A DNA stretch of 64,000 nucleotides, taken from NCBI GenBank assembly GCA_003255025.1, contig QANY01011455.1, forward strand, positions 248,001 through 312,000, written 5' to 3'. This document shows, piece after piece, positions 1 through 11,577 of this stretch; position 1 is the first letter of the stretch; each line of letters begins with the position of its first letter. Made by a program: the position numbers and the translations under genes. The notes below the pieces were generated by a model, which ran no database searches, was not told the DNA's origin, and saw nothing but the letters and a program-made list of their open reading frames with translations. Source of the stretch: Datisca glomerata. Lineage: Eukaryota; Streptophyta; Magnoliopsida; Cucurbitales; Datiscaceae.

Positions 1-762
1 TCTTTTGCGCTATCTAACTATGCATGTTATTATCTTTTTTATCTTTGAAACTAATATTTTAAATAAACTTATATCATTTATTTTATGATGTCCAAGTTCT
101 AATAATTAGTGTAAAAAAGTGCTACTTGAATTATTAAGTTAAGGGTAAAAAGTAGGATCACTTTTGGAGGCCGTTTGTAATTGAGTATCTTTGGGTGAGA
201 ATTAATTATAATAAATATGGCTGGGAATTTTCTTGATTCTGATGTTTGCTTAAGAAGACACCTCATCCAACATAACCCCATTTCTTTCCCCTTAATCCCA
301 AGAGGAACATCTGCCTGTAGAGAATTCTGAACATCAAACTTTTCGACGTGGGATTTGTTAGGTAGTGTTATTAGTGTTTTTTTTTTTTTGCATTTATTAA
401 AGAACATTTTCAACCCGATTTATAATGGGTTTGTGCTTTCTTAACCCAATTTTGGCTGAGTTCTTTTAAATCACATTTCAACATTTTTATGGGATCCAGT
501 TTTTATTCTTTTTTGCTTATTTTCTCTTTGAATTTTTCACTTTGATTTTTTATAGTAAGTATAAAGTATTTTTCTAATATTTGAAGGATAATTATAATAT
601 CCGATACGCTCATAATTAAAAAGATTCTATAAATCTAATACAATAATCTTGCATTTTTAATAATCTGGTACAAGATTCTAATGTATCACCAAATATCATA
701 ATCATGTATTCTTACTAATTTCAACTTATTTTCACTAATCACATTCCTATAAGTACTCTTAG
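1..762. other. AT-rich sequence with no recognisable gene
   Basis: I see no coding sequence, RNA gene or clear repeat boundary here. The one minus-strand open frame of about 100 codons (99-413) has no recognisable family motif and runs through homopolymer tracts. The 5 bases AAACC at 763-767 are the target duplication of the gypsy element that follows. Confidence 0.6.
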
Positions 763-767
763 AAACC

Positions 768-1255
768 TGATGTCGGAAGCTCTACGAGAAAAATTCACAC
801 GGAAATTGAAAATAATTCTTTTAAATTATTGTCGATTCGTGTACGAATACCAGTCAATTAAACATCAAAATCTTGATGAATTGCTCACGATTATAAAAAA
901 AATTAGCGAAAAATAGATATACTTTCTCTGAAATTTTATTAAATCAAGTCTATTTTCAGATTACAACATTTGTATCTTTTTATAAACTTCAAGCAAGCCA
1001 AAAATCCTAACTAAAACATCCTAATATTAGCCTAAACCATATCTTATCATATATGTACTTTGTTTTGTAATTTTGAATCCTAAAATATCATTTAAACAAG
1101 AAAAATAACTAAACTTTAATAATATTCTGAAAATTACAATAAAATTGAATTATAATATAATAAATATCGATATAATTAAAACCAACTACGACTTACAATA
1201 CCCGATAAATGTCTAATGATGATCCTAAGTATCTAGACCCTTCCGCACTGCATCA
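768..1255 (-). repeat. 3' LTR of the gypsy element
   Basis: This 488-bp repeat matches 5128-5599 along its whole length with many point differences and small indels. Read on the plus strand it starts TGATGT and ends GCATCA, giving the TG...CA ends of an LTR. The first bases of the right copy read TAACGT, as expected if CpG/CpNpG sites have decayed. Because the element is on the minus strand, this left copy is the 3' LTR. Confidence 0.85.
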
Positions 1256-1268
1256 TTCTCCCCAGGCT
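1256..1268 (-). other. Polypurine tract of the gypsy element
   Basis: On the minus strand the bases directly before the 3' LTR read CCTGGGGAGAA, the usual position and composition of the plus-strand primer. The tract overlaps the end of the polyprotein frame, whose minus-strand reading ends in a PGEND-like run typical of plant gypsy polyproteins. Confidence 0.65.
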
Positions 1269-1559
1269 GAAGAAAATTCGTCCTCGAATTTGAAATAGCA
1301 TCATCATCCGTGGAATCACCATGAAAAAGGAATCAAGTATTTCACACTAAACACATCTCCCGTTCGAATATGACTTGGCGATTTCAGACACTATGCATTT
1401 GAGTTGATTTTTTCAATAATCCTAATAGACCCAATCTTCCAAGCTGAGAGTTTATTATGGTCACTAGCAGGAAACAGTCCTTGATCAGAATTACCTGCAC
1501 ATAATCACCCACGTCGAATTCCACCTAGCTAAGAAAATGAGTATCAAGCTTAGAAACAA

Positions 1560-2330
1560 TAGGAGGAGCAATCATGAAGACGATATATCTAACGAACGTA
1601 GAGCTGAGCAACATTGACTGCATCTATGGTTTTCTTAAAGGGAATGAAATACACCATTTTTTAGAATTGATGAACCACAACATAAATAAAGTCATGACCC
1701 CTCTGAGTCCATGGAAGTTCCACGAAATCTGTACTCACATATGTCTAAGGTTGCATATGGATAAGCCAGATTGTGTGCAACCCCGGCATTTGTGGCCTTT
1801 CCTTTAGACACCTAACAAATCGGACATCGTTCTACATAACACTCCACCTCTTTATGAATGGTCAGCTAAAAATAAGATGCTAGAACCACTACAATAGAAT
1901 GTCCTGACTGACATGTCCTTCACCGTAGAGTTCCTGAATAATCTATAAACTTAAGCCGCTATCTGAAACACATAACTGAGTTCTCCGAAATAGAAACCTC
2001 TTATGCAGAAGAAACTCTGACTACTTTCCTTCTTGCACATTAGTCATACTAGTAGAGAAGTAGGGATCAACGTCTAATAAATCGTGAAATGAATCAAAAC
2101 CAGGTACTTCAATTTCCATAATGGATAACAAACTGCTACTTAGACTTAGCGCATCCAGTTCCCGATTCGTGAACCATGCTTTATGTTTGACAACAATCCT
2201 GAACAATTGTAGGTAGGTAGACCAAGAAACATATCGTGTTGAAACCTTATCCTGCCTAAACAATAGTGATGTCAACGTTTCACTGCCTAAACAATAGCAT
2301 AGAACTCCACATCGTAGGCGTCGTACCATG
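1560..2330 (-). pseudogene. Integrase remnant of the gypsy element
   Basis: The minus strand carries a broken integrase. Around 1899-1936 it reads ELYGEGHVSQD, the histidine half of the zinc-binding domain. Around 1794-1829 it reads RCPIC-like cysteines followed by VSKGK-like residues, the cysteine half. Around 1664-1701 it reads RGHDFIYVVV, the start of the catalytic core after the Q/RRGHD motif. Upstream (about 2035-2150) the reading EVPGFDSFHDLLDVDPYF matches the linker between RNase H and integrase in plant gypsy elements. The pieces lie in different frames with stops between them, so no integrase can be made. Confidence 0.7.
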
Positions 2331-2684
2331 CACGAGATCCTGGTAACTTCTCATTGAAAAATGAAACAAATTTGCTCTATTGGCACAAAACTGCTCATAT
2401 ATTAACCTTGGAAGCATAACAATGTAACTCAAAAGACAATGAACAATCAAGTGACATCAATGTAGGGCGGGCGTCAAACATTTTTTTATAAGTTGAAATG
2501 CCTTATCCACCCCATCAGCTTAGTGGAACCTCCCCCCTTTAATACAATCAGTCACAGATGACATACACCGCTGAAGTGAGGAATTAAATGATGATAGAAT
2601 GATGCAAGGTCATGTAAACTCCGAACCTCTATAATAGTTTTTGGACAGGGGAAACTATTCCATTGATTAAACTGTTACCCAAAA

Positions 2685-3350
2685 TTATTGGCCAAGAAGT
2701 AATACTTTTGGTGTCATTAAAACACATTTCTGCAAAAAAAAAAAACTTATCCCGCGTAGGACATACAAGGCTTCTCGTAGGTGTTGAAGTTGCATCTTAG
2801 GGTTAGCACTATAAACCACGATACCACCAAAGTATAGAACGGTAGATTGACCAATGACAGGTCTCAATGCTTGATTAATCACACACATGAATTTATTTGG
2901 TGCATTCGATAACACATAAGGCATAACTAGCCGCTCATACAACCCCTCCCATGTATTGAATGATGTTTTCAACTCATCAGCAGGTTTAATTCTAATATGA
3001 TGGTAGCCGCTTTTCACACCCAATTTAGAGAAGATTGTTGTGCCACTAAGATGATCAAGTAAGCCATCTAACCGAAGAATTAGAAAGATGTACCACGTTG
3101 TACTCTTATTGATTGCCCAACTATCTACACACATCCTCCAAGACTCATTCTTCTTTGGTGTAAGGAGGATTGATACCACACACGAGTTATGACTCTCCCT
3201 CACATGCCCCTTGGATAGTAATTCTTCTACATGTCGATGCAACTCCTCATGTTCACTAGGGATCATTCTATAATGTGGAATATTTGGTAACACTACTCTT
3301 GGTTTTAGGTCAATCTGATGTTGAATATCACGCAAAAGGTGGTAATCCAT
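2685..3350 (-). pseudogene. Ty3/gypsy reverse transcriptase, active site lost
   Basis: A 221-codon minus-strand frame covers most of the palm and fingers of a Ty3/gypsy reverse transcriptase. From the N-terminus it shows PHYRMIPSEHEEL, then a long KGHVRES segment, SWRMCVDSWAIN (normally WRMCVDYRAIN), DHLSGTTIFSKLGVKSGYHH (normally FSKIDLRSGYHQI), and FNTWEGLYERLVMPYVLSNAP (normally TRYGHYEFLVMPFGLTNAP). The catalytic box reads YFGGIVVYS instead of YFDDILVYS, so both aspartates of the metal-binding pair are replaced by glycine. The next part runs into a frameshift near 2685. This is a relic and cannot polymerise. Confidence 0.88.
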
Positions 3351-5112
3351 CTAGAAGCTCAATAAGGAACACATCATCAAATCTCTACAACCAATGGGGT
3401 TGATTGCATTAGAAATCATCGATTTCGCAGTTGTCTCTTTACCAATCAACGCATAAACCGTTCTGGAATCTCCATCTCTCCCACAAACCGCGAGAGTGAG
3501 CAAAAACTAGTACTGTCATCTGTAGGTTTGGATTTTTAGGCCTACTTTGTCGTAACATAATGTTTGTATTATTGTAGAACATATTGTATGTATTTTTTCA
3601 TCCATCATGAATCACACCTCCATCTATTACCTCAACATGACACCAAAGTTTATCCTTATAATTAGATCTGATTGAAAAGGAAATTAAAGCTCGAAAAGAA
3701 ACCATTACGTCTCATCCTTCTTTGGCCCACGCCAGCTTTGATGGTTTGAAACATTTTTATGGCTTTATCCCTAATTTTTGAATTACACCGTTTGACACTA
3801 TTTTTAGAACTCTTAGAATCAATAACAAATCGGCACACCTTTGTCCAAGTGGTATAAATGGACTATAATATATCGTTTCATACCCAATGACCCTCATCAA
3901 ATTTAGGTACTAACACATGAGTGTCGCACTACTAATAAAGGACTCGCATCACCCTCTACAAGTTCTTCACTTGTTAGTTTTACACTTGTTGGCTCTTCCC
4001 TATCTAAAGTTGGTTCATCACCGACCTCAACATCATCTTTGATTTCATCTTCGGTGTCTCCAAACAATACCTTCTCCTAAGTTTCTTATAATCAACTTGT
4101 CTTTTACTTGTCTCACCACATCCAAAGCATTATACTTTGTTTCTCGTTGCTCAAGTAGATTGAATTGTGGTAACAGGACCCGTGTAGTGGAGTTGCTACT
4201 GGTACTCACTCCTCTGGCATGTGCCACTACTACTACGTTGTCAAATGAAGCACTACTAGTCCTACGTGCCTTGTAAGTCTCTCTGATGTGTTGTATAAAC
4301 GTTAACAAGATCGAACAGGTTGACAGTCTCCTGAAACTACTCATAACCAACCAACATATTGTGCCACCAACTGGTCATCGATTTCTTGAATATCATTACA
4401 CACAAACAACTGATAAAACTCATTTATAAATTCTATCCATATACGTTCTGATCGCCAACTCATACTAGATCTAGTTGCATTTTATTGAAATTGGGAGAAT
4501 AACCAAAATAAAATTGACTTTACTTTTTTTTGTTTCCGAAGTAACTTTGTGTAATCATCCCCTATACGTATACCTTGCCAGAACTTTTGCAACTTCAATA
4601 CATTAATTGCTAAAAATTATAGGGTAAAAATTCAAAACGCGATTTCCTTTTCATTTTTCCCAATAATTAATTTTTGCCTTCCTTATCCTGTTGCTGGTCA
4701 ACTTCAATTGTAGCCACCATACTGGCACTCTACCTCGAAGCCTTAATGCCACAATCCCTACCCTTTTATTTTCTAGAACTCTCTATGTTTCTCCTATTGT
4801 AATGATCCAATCTAGGAACTCTCCAACTTGAAGACTACCATGAAACTCGAGGATCTCAGCATGCATACCTGCTTCTCACCGATGATCCTTTTGCACCAAA
4901 ACTGGCGCCCTATACCATTGTCATGGAGGTTCATCTTCGAACTCATCTACCTCACTCAAATCATCATCTGGGTGATTCTACTATTGATTCTAGTTGGCCT
5001 GCAACGACCAACATGCTCCATCAAATCAGCCACACGCAGTCACATTCATAGGACTCTTCCACTAGAATCTTGTTAGCTGGGTGTCTCCTAGTTGTCATCA
5101 TTCAAGACTTTC
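3351..5112 (-). pseudogene. Degenerate gag/protease region of the gypsy element
   Basis: Position in the element (between primer-binding site and RT) makes this the gag and protease part. The minus strand holds only short open pieces; the longest (4045-4350, 101 codons) has a serine- and arginine-rich run but no clean zinc knuckle that I can point to. The upstream part reads as low-similarity gag-like pieces broken by stops. The call rests on context more than on motifs. Confidence 0.4.
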
Positions 5113-5125
5113 GTCTTTGATACCA
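5113..5125 (-). promoter_or_regulatory. Primer-binding site (tRNA-Met type) of the gypsy element
   Basis: On the minus strand this reads TGGTATCAAAGAC, close to the plant consensus TGGTATCAGAGC complementary to initiator tRNA-Met. It lies 2 bases inside the 5' LTR end at 5128, as expected for the minus-strand DNA primer site. Confidence 0.85.
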
Positions 5126-5127
5126 AC

Positions 5128-5599
5128 TAACGTAACAGAAGCTCTACGAAAAAATTGAAGACAACTTTTCTAAAAGAATGTTGATTCGCACATGAAAGTT
5201 AGTCAATTAGGCATCAAACTCTCGTTGGATCGCTCACGTTTGTCAAAATTTTGGAGGAAAATATAGATACGTCTCTCTAAAATTTTATTAAACAAGTCTA
5301 TGTTAGACTACGACATTGGAGTCTATTTATAAGCTTCAAACAACCAAAAAATTTCTAACTAAAACATCCTAAAATCAGCACAAGCCATATCTTATCATAT
5401 ATGGAACTTATTTTTGAATTTTGAATCCTAAAATACATGTAAACAAGGAAAATAACTCATTCTAACTAATATTCAAAAAATTATGAAATTAATTAAAATA
5501 TGAAAATATTCATATAATTAAAATCAACTACGACTAACAATAAACCATGTAGATGTCTTATGACGACCTAAAGTATCTATACCCTTTAGCGTTGTATCA
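5128..5599 (-). repeat. 5' LTR of the gypsy element
   Basis: The 472-bp partner of 768-1255. Shared blocks include AGAAGCTCTACGA near the left end, AAAACATCCTAA in the middle and CATATCTTATCATATATG. On the minus strand this copy precedes the primer-binding site, so it is the 5' LTR. Divergence from its partner is considerable, suggesting an old insertion. Confidence 0.85.
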
Positions 5600-5604
5600 A
5601 AACC

Positions 5605-6651
5605 TCGAACCAAAATTTTACATGAATAGTTGTTAAACATGTGTTGCACGTGATAACTAAAGTAATAAAATTTAATTTAATTAAAAAGGTGAAAAGGTAC
5701 TAAGCATATTGTAGTTAGATAGTACAAAAAATGATACATAGTGTTAGTATAATTCATGAAAACATATTGGATTTCATTCAAATGTATATAGTTACTATAA
5801 ATTATTGTGGTTTTAAATTTTAATTAATAACCTTCTTTTTTACATTTTTTCTTACTTCCTAATTTCATTTCATACATCTGAAGATATATTGTGCTAATAA
5901 TTTTAAGTGACGCGATTGGTTGTATTGGAAAAAAAGATTTATACAATCTAATATACGGAGATATAAAACATGATTAGTAAAAACTTATATAGTGTTATTG
6001 ATTAACATTCTTCATACTACTACAGAAATAGTTTGAATATTTAACTATTAAGTATGTAAAAGATAATTTAGAATTTTTTAAATATAATTTAGACAATATT
6101 ATTTAAAAAAAAGTTAAAAATTATATTTTTATTTGCTTTCTTTGATTAAGTGAGCTGTAGGGCAAAGGACAAAAGCCCGCTTCATGGCTCATCAATTCAC
6201 AATATACCTCTTTATTTATGCTGTTAATGGATAAAAGCGCCACAACAAAATTCTACATTTTACAGTTAATTGAGGCAGCAAAGAATAGCATGAAAAAAGG
6301 GTAAGAATTTTCACAGATCTGAAATTAACGTAGGATCCCAATCCCATTATAAAATGACTAGTCACTCACTCTGATCACAAGGACAACAAAAGAGGAAGCC
6401 TACCTTACTATCTAACCCTTTTGACAGTTGGTGAGCCCAGAAATAGTTTAACTTGATTTGATAATAGCCCTAGGGGCCCTCTCTGTTCCAATACATTAAT
6501 GGGTCAGTATGGTTTGCTGCTGAAAGTGTACTACTGGTTAGGACAACTCTTTTGTCACTTTGGTTTGAGGAGTCTTTTCAAGCCTTAACAATTTAATAAA
6601 CAATTTCTTCCATGCGAAAGAGAGAAAACTATGGAACCAAATTGTTGATTT
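5605..6651. other. Non-coding AT-rich spacer
   Basis: No coding frame or element end is recognised. The segment at 6340-6600 is less AT-rich and looks like single-copy sequence, but it has no motif I can name. Confidence 0.5.
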
Positions 6652-6810
6652 TGTTGAAATAAAAAAGCGTGATTTAAGGTATTAATCATTTTAAAGAACA
6701 AGATTAATAACTTAGAGTCGCAATCGATTAATTTATTTGAGTCTAATGCATGATAAATTATAAGACAAAATTTGATGTTACTTTTATATGTTCAAGACAA
6801 CGATGATTAA
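6652..6810. repeat. Partial LTR-like repeat, partner of 12260-12415
   Basis: From TGTTGAAATAAAAAAGCG the sequence matches 12260-12415 for about 150 bp (shared blocks: ATTAATCAT, AAGATTAATAAC, TCTAATGCATGATAAA-like). The left end begins TGTTGAAATAAA, a typical plant LTR start. It is probably the 3' LTR of an old minus-strand element whose 5' LTR starts at about 7631 and was later split by the non-coding LTR element at 7643-12259. Similarity fades after 6810. Confidence 0.5.
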
Positions 6811-7616
6811 TTAATTACCTCTAAGTTAATTAACCATGTCTATAAATGTCAATGTTGATATTAAAAGATGGGTCGGAGACATAATCCTCGGCCATAACAT
6901 GGATAATTTGACATGATTAAACACAAACCATTCATGATTATCTCTTCATATACACAGTGTATAAAAATCAATTGGTGCAATGAAAAATCATGGTAAAGCT
7001 TAAATATGATTGATTTTTATGCCCAAATAAGTATATCAGCAAATAGAACATTATATTGTATTCTGACCAAATGATGAACAGAAACCATCGTCAAAATGAG
7101 GTCTCCACGCGCCATCGAAGCTGTCAGATTTTTTTTTTCTTGAAAAGCTACATGTAGTTCCATAAAAACAACTACAAGTCGTTTGAAGAAACTACATGTC
7201 ATTTATGATAGACCGACCACACATAGTTTTGAGAAAAAACTACGTGTAGTTCAGGTCATCTTCAACTCCAGCCGACCCATGTGTATGAGACACGACCAGC
7301 GGTCCGTTTTCTATGAAATCAAAGGGGTTTTGCTCAAAACTTAATTACCCATTGATTTATAACATTCGATTTCGTTAAAAACGTGACAATATATGCTCGA
7401 ATCACAATCATTCCGAAAACCCATAAAATTGATAAAATATTTTGGGTTCAATGCATCAAAAATAGATTTAATCACACCATCAAATTCTAAAACAACTAGA
7501 GAGCTTGATTTAATGTTCCCTCAAGCTAAAAACTCCATTTTAAAGTTTCACAAACTTTTTTGAAAATAAATTTGGGAAATTTTGATCCTTCTTTTGTTTA
7601 ACAACCTTAACAGTTG

Positions 7617-7628
7617 ACTCTAATACTA
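7617..7628 (-). promoter_or_regulatory. Decayed primer-binding site of the older LTR element
   Basis: The plus strand reads ACTCTAATACTA, whose complement TAGTATTAGAGT resembles the tRNA-Met primer site TGGTATCAGAGC with a few changes. Two bases later comes TATTGAAATAAA, matching the LTR start seen at 6652. This supports a minus-strand element whose 5' LTR starts here. Confidence 0.5.
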
Positions 7629-7642
7629 ATTATTGAAATAAA

Positions 7643-9131
7643 TGTAGATGAGAACAAACACCCGGATTAAGGTTCACTCAGTAATATTTTTGAATAAGGT
7701 CCAATAATCTCATTTCAAGAGAGGACTCATATTAAGTCCAAACTGATGATTTCTTCTTGACCAAGGTCACCATGATGGTCGAGCCACTTTCCATGACTGA
7801 GGCGATGGACACGACCTCATCTACGCTTACACTCCGAGATCACGTGGATGATTGAGGTCCTCTTATACCTAGAATCACGACTACTCGAGATAGCCAAGAT
7901 CATTTATCTGACACAACAAAAATATGATAATCAGTAATACAAGGAAATGATAGGTACACAACACCTCTATAAGGTAATCTTAAAAGTTGTTAAAGATGAT
8001 AAGATAATCAAAATATCTTGATTTTGAGAAATATTTTCCTTAAATATTTTCTTTCATTATTAGATCAATGGGGAAGATACAATGAACCATGACCTTTAAC
8101 TGATACAGAAAATAATTATAAATATATAATGATCATCATTCAATGGTAAAGTGATTATTCACACTGCTAATATTCTTCAAATACTCAGCTGGTTTGATCC
8201 TCAGAGTGGAGTAGGTGGGGCACCCCCGGTGCCTTGCCTACTACTTTCGCAATCGATCTTGATTTTTACAGGCCTCTGGATGAATCACCGAGTGATGGGT
8301 GGCGGTCCTCTGGACAGTCGATGCTGACAATGTTGTCAAAATCACGATCTGAATCGTAGAATCGTACGATCTTGCGGTCCTATAATTTCAACGATCCAGA
8401 TGAAGTATAAAATCATGATCAAGTGGGATCGTGGTAGGATCGAAACAAGATCGGTAGGATCGTAACATCGATAAGATCGTACCGATCCTACCCTTATCTT
8501 AATTTGGATAGTCTTTTTTTAGGTCAATATCAAGAATAGCCCATTTTTCAGGGAAAAATAAAAAATAGCTCAAGATGAAACAAAAATAAAAAATAGTCAT
8601 CCAAATTAAAAACAAAACCAAAAATCCGCGCAAAAAACAATCACCCATGAGTGCCAAACGAGATTTTGAATTTTTATCCACAAATTTTATATAATATATA
8701 CTATATATTTATATAATATATTTATTACCATAACATATATTTTTTGGTTTTATCAAATATTTTCAAAGGATTGGTTGTTGAAGCCCACTTCTTAAGTCCA
8801 ATTCAGTATAATTGAAACTCACCTCCTAGTTAATATGTTGTCATATATCAAAATTATTAAATCTTTGTAATATTCTAAGAGCTTTGACTCATACTTTCTC
8901 ACACAAATTTTTGAATTTATAAAATTTTATTTGTGTGTTTATGATATTAAGAGTAAAGTGATTTTTGTGAATTTTTTTTTTGTGAAAATTTAGTTTTATA
9001 ACTTCAATTTTGAGAAACTAAAATTGAATCATCTTTGTTACTGTACTCATTAAAATTCTTGAGCGAGAAAATTATTTTAAGTAACTGAAAAGATACGATC
9101 CTGACAACCTTGGATGCTGACATATTTTTCA
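7643..9131 (+). repeat. 5' LTR of the LARD-like element, split by an insert
   Basis: Sequence 7643-8329 matches 11578-12243 closely (for example CAACAAAAATATGATAATCAGT and ATAGGTACACAACACCTCTATAAGG shared). After the insert at 8330-9112 the LTR resumes with GATGCTGACATATTTTTCA. Its exact end is uncertain because the last bases differ from the right LTR; I place it near 9131. Confidence 0.75.
8330..9112. mobile_element. Non-autonomous DNA-transposon-like insert with 10-bp target duplication
   Basis: The 783-bp insert is flanked by the perfect 10-bp direct repeat GATGCTGACA (8320-8329 and 9113-9122) and interrupts an LTR that is continuous in the other copy. Its ends are imperfect inverted repeats: it begins ATGTTGTCAAAATC and the complement of its end reads AGGTTGTCAGGATC (bases 9111-9112 are extra). 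A 9-11-bp duplication with inverted ends fits the Mutator superfamily. The left 170 bp is packed with GATCGTA/TACGATC motifs and the rest is AT-rich. There is no transposase. Confidence 0.7.
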
Positions 9132-9295
9132 GACCCCGAACCGCAATCAACGCTCAAGTATTCATTGACTTTATGGTGGAGATGACACCGTTCCAAGAGA
9201 ATGAGGGTCACGCCATACAGAAGATGTCCCAGAAGATGACACGATGGATAAAGCCACGAGGTCATGGAACCCTCGAACAAAAGACCTCACTCAAG

Positions 9296-9960
9296 GCCAC
9301 ATCCAGATGAAAGACCTCACCCAAGGCCACAGATAGGTGAGGCCTCCTTATCACTTGGGATGATCTGGAGAAAGACTCTGCATAGGGCGAAAGGACCATG
9401 ATAATATTTTATGACGCTTGAGGACATGGAACCCTTGGATGGAAGACCTCACCCAAGACCATGGCTAAATAAGACGTCCTTATCACTTGGGATAATCTGG
9501 AGAAAGACCCTGCATAGGGCGAAAGGACCACAATAATATTTTGTGGCGCCTGAGGTCATGAACTCTCGGATGGAAGGTCTTGCCCAATACCAAGGCTAAA
9601 TGAGGCCTCCTTATTACTTAAAATGATATGGAAAAAGACCCTAAATAGGGCAAAAAGACAACGATAATATTTCGTGGCACTCGAGATCATGGAACTCTTG
9701 GACGAAAGACCTCACATAAGGCCATTTCTAGATGATGCCTTCTTATCACTTGTGATGATATGGAGAAAGGCCCTACATAGGGAAAAAGGACCATGATAAT
9801 ATTTCATGGCATTTGAATACATGAGATACTCGGACGAAAGACTTTGATAAAGGCCACAACCGTCGAGGCCTCCTACTCACCTAAGACGACTAGGAGAAAA
9901 TACCCTATATAGGACATAAGGACCACTGTAGTATTCTATGGTAATCGAAGCCACCAGATG
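9296..9960. repeat. Tandem array, period 131-132 bp, five units
   Basis: Five diverged copies of a unit containing GGAGAAAGACCCTGCATAGG and GGACCATGATAATATTT. The GGACC-type anchor falls at 9393, 9525, 9656, 9787 and 9919, giving spacings of 132, 131, 131 and 132. The array lies wholly in the interior of the LARD-like element. Confidence 0.85.
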
Positions 9961-10215
9961 ACTACGATCATCACTTATTGCAGTCACCTAAATGAATATG
10001 ATATCTGAAGTCATATAGATGACTATGGAAGTCACACAGATGACTATAGCACCTAACGTCACCTAGATGACTATGAGACTCGAAGTCATACAAATGACTA
10101 TGATACCCCTAATTCACACAAATGGATAAGGTACCCAATGTCACCCATATGACTATACTACTCTACGTCACATAGATGGTTAAGGTACCTGAAGTCACAC
10201 AGATGACTATGGTAC
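9950..10215. repeat. Short-period tandem array (about 21-36 bp)
   Basis: Around nine imperfect copies of a unit built on AGTCACACAGATGACTATGG. Successive GATGACTATG-type anchors fall near 9957, 9992, 10017, 10038, 10065, 10092, 10120, 10148, 10173 and 10201, so unit length varies. It directly follows the 131-bp array in the same element. Confidence 0.75.
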
Positions 10216-11563
10216 TGAGACTAGACAAAATCTCATAAACCTCAAAGGACGTTGGTACTCTATCGAAGATGACTCTAAAGGATCTCATTGTCAAGGATTA
10301 ATCAAACACAATTTAGATAAATAAGGAAAAGAATGCTACAAAACCTACCGCTAGAAAGCGTGAGCATTGATGACTTACGCCTACAGACATGTCAGCACAC
10401 AAAAATGTGATGACGAGCTCAACAGGGCAATGTATTTCAAATTAAGGATGTCAACAACAAGACCGAATACAAACTCACCACTCCATGGAATATATTTGGT
10501 CAATACCTAGGGGGCATATAAGCTAAACACCTTCCATAACTCCAAAATATTGCCAAACCCATGACACGATGATGACGGCATCACCCTATAGATGCTCAAA
10601 AGTTCATTCTCCAAGAGAAGAATCACTCAATTTTCATCGACGCTAGCTCAAAGACACTCACTGTACCAAGCTATATCATAAAATCACTATAAATTTTTAA
10701 CAAAGCAATGGACGACTTAAATAACTGAATCAACATGTGACTTGGATAGACAAAAACCTCAAACATTAAGTTACAAGAAAGAGTAAACAACCAAAGCATC
10801 AAAACCTTTGGTTCCCAGCCACGACTTAGTTTCTGAAAATGCAACTCTAGAGGGTAAGAAGAACCCTTAGGACACACGCCATGAAGTGTAATAATTACAC
10901 CATCCGCCATGAGACATGGGATGCCAAAGTAATGTACCAGATACATAGTTAAGAATGGATCAACACTAGAATGCAACATAGGATTTCAGAAAAATCTTAT
11001 CCTTGGAAAGACCTTTTAATGTCATAGCGCCAAGTCAACCTTATAGTGAAGCAATCCCAATGGACCGACCGTCTTATCGCCTACATCAGATCAAAGGAAG
11101 TCAATCCTAACACCAAGTTCTCACGATATGTTCAGACGAAGGTGTAAAAATTTAGTTGGAATGATCATCGATCTAACTCAAGCCGCCTGACTGCCAGAGA
11201 AAATATAGGGACTCAATCCAGATGATTACTCAGAGCAACTAGCACAAACCTGAACCATAGAGCTTCAGGTCCCGACACAGTCACGTACAACGTCACATGA
11301 AGAAGTCAAATATTGATTAAGATGATAACATTTTTACTAAGAGTAATTGACAAACACCCAACTCAGACAAGATGCTCTGACACGCCATCAAGAACCCGTA
11401 TCAAATACTTAGATATTTGGGCACAAACTCCACTGCTTGATGACCATAACATCATAGCATATGCTTGACACTCGATTAAATGCACATACAAAATTTTGGG
11501 TAAAAGCTCATGGCTCCCTCCACAACATACTTCCTGACTCTATTGCCATGCTCCAGACTCGAG

Positions 11564-11577
11564 AAATGGGGGCAAAC
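11564..11577 (+). other. Polypurine tract of the LARD-like element
   Basis: AAATGGGGGCAAAC lies immediately before the right LTR, the position of the plus-strand primer. It sets the plus-strand orientation of the element. Confidence 0.7.

Larger units (their letters stand above)
768..5599 (-). mobile_element. Complete but degenerate Ty3/gypsy LTR retrotransposon
   Basis: A 4.8-kb LTR element lying on the minus strand. It is bounded by two LTRs (768-1255 and 5128-5599) and by matching 5-bp duplications AAACC at 763-767 and 5600-5604, so both ends are intact. Next to the right LTR is a tRNA-Met type primer-binding site, and next to the left LTR a purine-rich tract. Between them, in minus-strand order, lie a gag/protease region with many stops, a reverse transcriptase, an RNase H region and an integrase with zinc-binding and core motifs. 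The order RT-RH-INT is that of Ty3/gypsy. A chromovirus-type lineage is possible, but no chromodomain was identified. No frame is intact, and the RT active site is destroyed. Confidence 0.88.

Noticed and set aside
9296..10215. CRISPR-like spacing in the tandem arrays
   Set aside because: Units are diverged tandem repeats without constant repeat/variable spacer structure, in a plant retroelement.
10671..10979. 102-codon minus-strand open frame in the LARD-like element
   Set aside because: Strand is opposite to the element and no family motif was recognised.
10640..11030. Readings IFIDASSKTL and NLILGKTF that could be a Tat-type aspartic protease
   Set aside because: Spacing is too long and stops too many; similarity could be chance. 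Left as an unassigned interior.
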